Of a DNA stretch of 64,000 nt, positions 60,400 through 64,000 are shown one piece after another. Below the pieces are notes generated by a model, which made no database searches, was not told where the DNA came from, and was given only the letters and a program-made list of their open reading frames with translations. The position numbers were made by a program, and so were the translations under genes. The stretch comes from CAMFLJ01 sp963702555 (lineage in GTDB: Bacteria; Actinomycetota; Acidimicrobiia; Acidimicrobiales; Acidimicrobilacustridaceae), in contig CAVPCW010000011.1 of the NCBI GenBank assembly GCA_963702555.1, positions 496,001 to 560,000 of the forward strand. The letters are read 5' to 3'. Positions within the stretch are counted from its first letter, which is position 1. Every line of letters begins with the position of its first letter.

Positions 60400-60903
60400 A
60401 TGGGTTTCCTCGACAAGGTCAAGGAAGCAGGCAACCAGGTCGCCAACACGGTCAACGACACCGTGAACAAGGGCCAGCAGTCGATGGACCAGAGCCAGTC
60501 CCGCAAGGCGGCCGACGCGCTGCTGCGTGATCTCGGGGCGCTGGTCTACGCCCGTGACACCGGCCGCGGCGCCGAGACCACCGACGCCGACATCGCCCGG
60601 GTCATGACCGATCTCCAGGCCCACGAGGCCCAGGGCGGCGTGATCGACCTCGCCGAGCGCTCCCGGCCGCCGGCTCCCGGCGCCGCCGGAGGCGCTCCGC
60701 CTCCCCCCGGTGCCGCCGCCGCTCCGCCTCCTCCGGGTGGCGCCGTGGCCCCGCCCCCTCCTCCCGGTGGTGCACCGGCCGCCGCGCCCCCGCCCCCGGC
60801 CGCCGCCCCGCCGGTCGCTCCGCCTCCGCCCCCGTCGACGGTGGCCCCGCCGCCCCCGCCCGGCACCGTGGCACCCCCGCCTCCCCCCGGGACGGTGTCG
60901 TAG
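60400..60903 (+). CDS. Proline-rich protein with helical N-terminus, 167 aa
   Basis: The N-terminal 80 residues are helical and amphipathic (FLDKVKEAGNQVANTVNDTV, then SRKAADALLRDLGALVYARDTG). After residue 95 the chain is almost only Pro, Ala and Gly, with PPPPPGTVA and PPPPGGA units. There is no signal peptide. GGAGGGC precedes ATG 60400. It could be a surface- or scaffold-type protein; I do not recognise the family. The repeats make copy-number change and assembly error possible. Confidence 0.75.
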   Translation: MGFLDKVKEAGNQVANTVNDTVNKGQQSMDQSQSRKAADALLRDLGALVYARDTGRGAETTDADIARVMTDLQAHEAQGGVIDLAERSRPPAPGAAGGAPPPPGAAAAPPPPGGAVAPPPPPGGAPAAAPPPPAAAPPVAPPPPPSTVAPPPPPGTVAPPPPPGTVS

Positions 60904-60913
60904 CGTCGGAGCC

Positions 60914-61856
60914 GTGCTCCGCATCCTCAGCCACGTCGGTCGCCTCGAGGCGATCACCCTTCCGCCCGAGATCGCCGCACGGGTCGAGATCATCCCGATC
61001 CCGATGGACGGCGACCTCGACGAGGGCGTCGAGGGTGAGGTCCTGCTCTCCACCCCGACCGCGGTGCCCAACCTCGCCGACGCGCTGTCGCGGGGCGTTC
61101 GCTGGGTGCACCTGATCGGCACCGGCATCGACCAGTTCCCGGTCGACCTGATCGGTCCCGACCGGGTGCTCACCAACTCGCGTGGTCTCGAGCGCGGTGC
61201 CCATCTCCGAGTGGGTGATGGCGTGCATGCTGGCGTTCGAGAAGCGCCTGCCCGACGCGTGGATCCAGGAGGCGCCGGCCCGGTGGAACATCCCCACCAG
61301 CCCGCTCGGCACCCTCGACGGCAAGACCCTCGCCCTGCTCGGGATGGGCGGCATCGGCTCGGCCGTCGCGGTGCGGGCGCTGCCCTTCGGCATGACCGTC
61401 AAGGCGATGCGCCGCAGCGACGCCCCGAGCCCGGTCGAGGGCGTGGAGATGGTCTCGTCGGCCACCGAACTGGTCGCCGGCGCCGACCATGTGGTGCTGG
61501 TCGCCCCGCTCACCGATGCCACCCGCGGCCTCGTCGACCGCGACCTCTTCGCCGCCATGACGCCGGGGGTGCACCTGGTGAACGTGGCCCGGGGCCCGAT
61601 CGTCGTGCAGGACGACCTCCGGGCGGCCCTCGACGACGGCATCGTGGCCCGGGCCACCCTCGACACCACCGACCCCGAGCCTCTACCGGCCGGCCACTGG
61701 CTCTACGAGCACCCGCAGGTGAGGCTCAGCCCCCACACCTCGTGGAGCTTCCCGGGCGCCTTCCCCGCCATGTTCGAGATGTTCGCCGAGAACCTGGGCC
61801 GCTACCTCGATGGCCGGCCGCTGCTCTCGGTCGTCGATCCCGCCGACGGCTACTGA
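60914..61856 (+). CDS. D-isomer 2-hydroxyacid dehydrogenase; frameshifted
   Basis: This is an NAD-dependent 2-hydroxyacid dehydrogenase. The N-terminal part (LRILSHVGRLEAITL to RVLTNSRG) and C-terminal part (ISEWVMACMLAFEK, LALLGMGGIGSAVAV with the NAD motif, NVARGPIVVQDDL, and SPHTSWS with the catalytic His) lie in different frames. The break is at about 61181-61187. Length 943 is 3n+1, so one extra base (or two missing) explains it; the corrected protein has about 313 aa. The GTG start has GGAG upstream. The substrate is unknown. Confidence 0.83.
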
Positions 61857-61857
61857 C

Positions 61858-62445
61858 GTGGGCCCCGGGGGACTCCCCGGTCCGTCGTCCGCCGGGGCGG
61901 GGATCACCGCCGCCGACGAGGGGCGCCATCCCGGAAGCCCCGCCGAGCAGTGGACCTTCACCGCCGGCCGGGCCGGCCTCGACCAGCTCCTCGTCGTGCA
62001 GCTCACCCTGGTGCCGTCCGAGGAGCGGGCGTCCTTCACCGCCGCCGTCCGCCTCGACCCCACCTACGCGGTGGTGCTGGTGGCCGCCGACCTGCCGATG
62101 CCCCAGCTGGGGCTCGAGCTGCGCGGCCCCGGCATCTGGGCCGATCACAACATCGAGGAGCCCCTCGAGCGGTGGTCACTCGGGCTGGAGGCGTTCGGGG
62201 TCGGCATCGAGGTCACCCCGGCCGACGACCTCGAGGTGCTGCTGGCCACGAGCGGCTCCCCTGACCTGCGGGGCGACCGCGCGCCTCTCGGCTGGGACCT
62301 CGAGTGGACGACGCTGTCACCCCCGGACACCGCTGGCGAAGCGTCACGCGGCTACCGGATCGACTGCCGGGCCGAAGGCGAGATCCTCACCGGCGACGGA
62401 AGCCGGGAGGTCGACGAGCCGGGAGCGCGCACGCACCGCTGGTGA
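61858..62445 (+). CDS. Hypothetical protein, 195 aa
   Basis: I do not recognise this one. The GTG at 61858 is next to the previous stop. The N-terminus is Gly/Pro-rich, and a beta-rich part follows (LDQLLVVQLTLVPSEERASF, AVVLVAADLPMPQLGLELRG, IWADHNIEEPLERWSLGLEAFG), similar in style to proteins that bind hydrophobic ligands. No signal peptide and no catalytic motif are evident. The start could be later. Confidence 0.6.
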   Translation: MGPGGLPGPSSAGAGITAADEGRHPGSPAEQWTFTAGRAGLDQLLVVQLTLVPSEERASFTAAVRLDPTYAVVLVAADLPMPQLGLELRGPGIWADHNIEEPLERWSLGLEAFGVGIEVTPADDLEVLLATSGSPDLRGDRAPLGWDLEWTTLSPPDTAGEASRGYRIDCRAEGEILTGDGSREVDEPGARTHRW

Positions 62446-62496
62446 GCCGGAGCGAGCGCCACTGAACCGGGTGGGGGCGCCACTAACCTCGGCCGG

Positions 62497-63204
62497 ATGC
62501 ATTCGCAGCTGTTCGCCGCCATCTTCGCTGTCGGGATCGACCCGGAGAAGCTCCTCCAGTCCGTCGGCCTCATCGGCCTCTTCCTGGTGATCTTCGCCGA
62601 GTCCGGCATCATGATCGGCTTCTTCCTCCCGGGCGACTCGCTGCTCTTCACCGCCGGGCTCCTCACCACCGGCGTGGTGCTCAAGGAGGGCAACGACCCC
62701 TTCGTGTTCGCCGGTGGCCACGTGTGGCTGGTGGCGCTCGGCTGTGCCATCGCCGCGGTGGCCGGCGACCAGGTCGGCTACGTGTTCGGCCAGAAGGTCG
62801 GCCCGTCGCTGTTCAGGCGCCCCGAGTCCCGGCTGTTCAAGCCCGAGTACGTCATGAAGGCCGAGCTCTTCTTCGAGAAGCACGGCGCCAAGGCGATCAT
62901 CCTCGCCCGCTTCGTGCCCGTGGTGCGCACCTTCACGCCGATCGTGGCCGGCACCTCCAACATGCACTACCGCACGTTCGTGAAGTACAACGTGATCGGC
63001 GGCGTGGTGTGGGCCGTCGGCTTCGTGATGATGGGCTACTGGCTCGGTTCGGCGTTCCCCTCGATCGGCAAGAACATCGAGCTGGTCGTCGTCATCATCG
63101 TGGTGTTCTCGCTCATCCCGATCGGCATCGAGGTGTGGCGCCACCGCCGCAAGGCCAAGCTCGATGCCGCCCTCGCCGAGTACAACGAGGAGCACCCGGG
63201 CTGA
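62497..63204 (+). CDS. DedA family membrane protein, 235 aa
   Basis: This is an integral membrane protein of the DedA/SNARE-associated family, which acts as lipid flippase or proton-driven transporter in envelope upkeep. FAESGIMIGFFLPGDSLLF, GDQVGYVFGQKVG, and RFVPVVRTFTPIVAG are the family's core segments with re-entrant loops. Further helices follow (WAVGFVMMGYWLG and VVVIIVVFSLIP), then a charged tail. TAACCT lies 8 bases before the ATG, so it may be leaderless. Confidence 0.92.
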   Translation: MHSQLFAAIFAVGIDPEKLLQSVGLIGLFLVIFAESGIMIGFFLPGDSLLFTAGLLTTGVVLKEGNDPFVFAGGHVWLVALGCAIAAVAGDQVGYVFGQKVGPSLFRRPESRLFKPEYVMKAELFFEKHGAKAIILARFVPVVRTFTPIVAGTSNMHYRTFVKYNVIGGVVWAVGFVMMGYWLGSAFPSIGKNIELVVVIIVVFSLIPIGIEVWRHRRKAKLDAALAEYNEEHPG

Positions 63205-63230
63205 TCGCCGGGGCCGGCGGACGGCCCTGC

Positions 63231-63392
63231 TCAGCTCCGGTCGGTCGACGACCTCGGTGACGACGCGTCGCCGAGGGCCTCGGCCACCCGTCGCAGGACC
63301 CGGGGGTCGGCGCCGGGCTGGGCCGACTCGGCCGGGGTGGTGTCGGCGTGACGGCGCTGGGGCAGCGCGGCCGGCTCGGGTCGCTCGGGCAT
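63231..63392 (-). CDS. Possible small ORF, 53 aa
   Basis: The 340-base stretch 63205-63544 holds no clear gene. On the minus strand, an ATG at 63392 opens a frame with ADPRVLRRVAEALGD in the middle, which looks like a real helix. No Shine-Dalgarno sequence and no known family are evident, and the gap could be non-coding. Confidence 0.3.
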   Translation of the reverse strand: MPERPEPAALPQRRHADTTPAESAQPGADPRVLRRVAEALGDASSPRSSTDRS

Positions 63393-63544
63393 CGCACCAT
63401 GGTGCCCGACGGTCCGGCGGCGCGCGCTGATGAGGAGGCGGGGCCACCTCATCGTGACCCGCCTCCCCGACGCGCGCCGCCCGGGGCTCGGCCTCGGCCG
63501 ATGCCCCGGGCGGGTCGTCGTTCCTGGTCCGACCCCGACGGGGA

Positions 63545-64000
63545 TCAGACGAAGCCGAAGAAGCAGCCGCGGTCCTCACCGAGGTTCTCGATGGCCCCGG
63601 AGGCGTCGGCGGTGTCGAGCCCGCCTTCGAGGTCGCCGTTGGAGATCTGGGCATCGCTGAGTGCGATCAACGCCTCCATCTGGCCGGCGTAGACCTCGCA
63701 CTCCTGGTCGGTCGCTCCGCCCTGGCCGGTGGCCCCGCCGACCACCTTGGCCGTGGTGCGCACCAGCTGGTCCTCGGGGTCCTGGGCGTTGCGGGGCTGG
63801 AGGGTGACCTGGCGGCTGGTGCGGGTGCCGTCGGCGCCGTGGGCGGTGAGCACGAAGGTGTGCGGCGACGAGCAGTTGAACGGGAGGTCGGCCTCGCCGT
63901 CGGCCGGGTACTCGGCGTACACGCCGGGGCCGTCGATCGAGATCGAGACGCCGGAGGCACCGGTGGTGGTCCAGGCGGCGGTGAAGGTCTGCAGGTTCCC
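63545..64000 (-). CDS. Ig-like-domain protein, C-terminal part (cut by window edge)
   Basis: The frame is open from the right edge to the stop at 63545, about 151 residues; the N-terminus is outside the window. The visible start LQTFTAAWTTTGASGVSISI and PFNCSSPHTFVLTAHGADG have the strand pattern of an Ig-like or PKD-like fold, and two cysteines may pair. A helical end (MEALIALSDAQISNGD) follows, and the end FFGFV is hydrophobic. It is perhaps a surface or secreted protein. Confidence 0.7.
   Translation of the reverse strand, partial: GNLQTFTAAWTTTGASGVSISIDGPGVYAEYPADGEADLPFNCSSPHTFVLTAHGADGTRTSRQVTLQPRNAQDPEDQLVRTTAKVVGGATGQGGATDQECEVYAGQMEALIALSDAQISNGDLEGGLDTADASGAIENLGEDRGCFFGFV

Overview
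The window is very GC-rich, densely packed DNA with many GTG starts, 4-bp ATGA/GTGA overlaps between genes, F420-type luciferase-like oxidoreductases, TetR and MarR regulators, and several leaderless-looking starts. Together these point to a chromosomal segment of an actinobacterium, most plausibly of the Acidimicrobiia type. The class is inferred from gene style only; there is no rRNA or other marker gene in view. I saw no rRNA, tRNA, CRISPR array, insertion sequence or phage gene.

Positions 1 to about 44,420 form a catabolic island of acyl-CoA chemistry. It holds seven acyl-CoA dehydrogenase genes (one cut by the window edge), four enoyl-CoA hydratase-like proteins, five short-chain dehydrogenases, three CoA ligases, a class III CoA-transferase, a TesB thioesterase, two cytochromes P450 and a one-cluster ferredoxin. 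It also holds an aldehyde dehydrogenase, two amidohydrolase-2 proteins, a DUF35 plus thiolase-like pair, a double-hotdog MaoC-like protein and a complete Liv-type ABC importer with a fused permease. This resembles the toolkit actinobacteria use for side chains of steroids or other branched and alicyclic compounds: P450 and aldehyde dehydrogenase oxidise a terminal carbon, ligases load CoA, paired dehydrogenases and hydratases run beta-oxidation, and the thiolase/DUF35 pair cleaves by retro-aldol or thiolytic chemistry. No ring-cleavage dioxygenase is present, so the substrate stays open.

The most striking feature of the island is a 14-bp dyad, T(G/A)AC(A/G)-N4-(T/C)GT(C/T)A, which I find at twelve places between 5,594 and 44,416. 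Nearly all lie in promoter positions, usually between divergent genes, and none was seen after 44,416. It reads as the operator of one local regulon. The best candidate regulator in view is a tandem double-TetR protein (13109..11811, minus strand), in an apparent operon behind one of the sites. A separate imperfect 27-bp palindrome (30364-30390) sits between the divergent MaoC-like and hydratase genes.

From about 44,500 the content becomes mixed and partly housekeeping: metF, a META-domain lipoprotein, a heterodimeric ABC exporter, an HSL-type esterase, a SnoaL-like protein and a KstD-like flavoprotein. A pair of tandem 61-bp hairpin repeats and an IclR gene follow, divergent from a luciferase-like oxidoreductase and two SDRs. 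Then come malate dehydrogenase, a formamidopyrimidine-DNA glycosylase-type gene, an SCP2-like protein, MarR, a proline-rich protein, a 2-hydroxyacid dehydrogenase, a DedA membrane protein and an edge-truncated Ig-like protein.

Five genes (SDR at 36793, KstD-like at 51637, mdh, fpg and the 2-hydroxyacid dehydrogenase) are each interrupted by frameshifts, six in total. In every case one extra base restores a full-length family member, mostly in short G or C runs. Since mdh is among them, sequencing or assembly error is likelier than gene decay.
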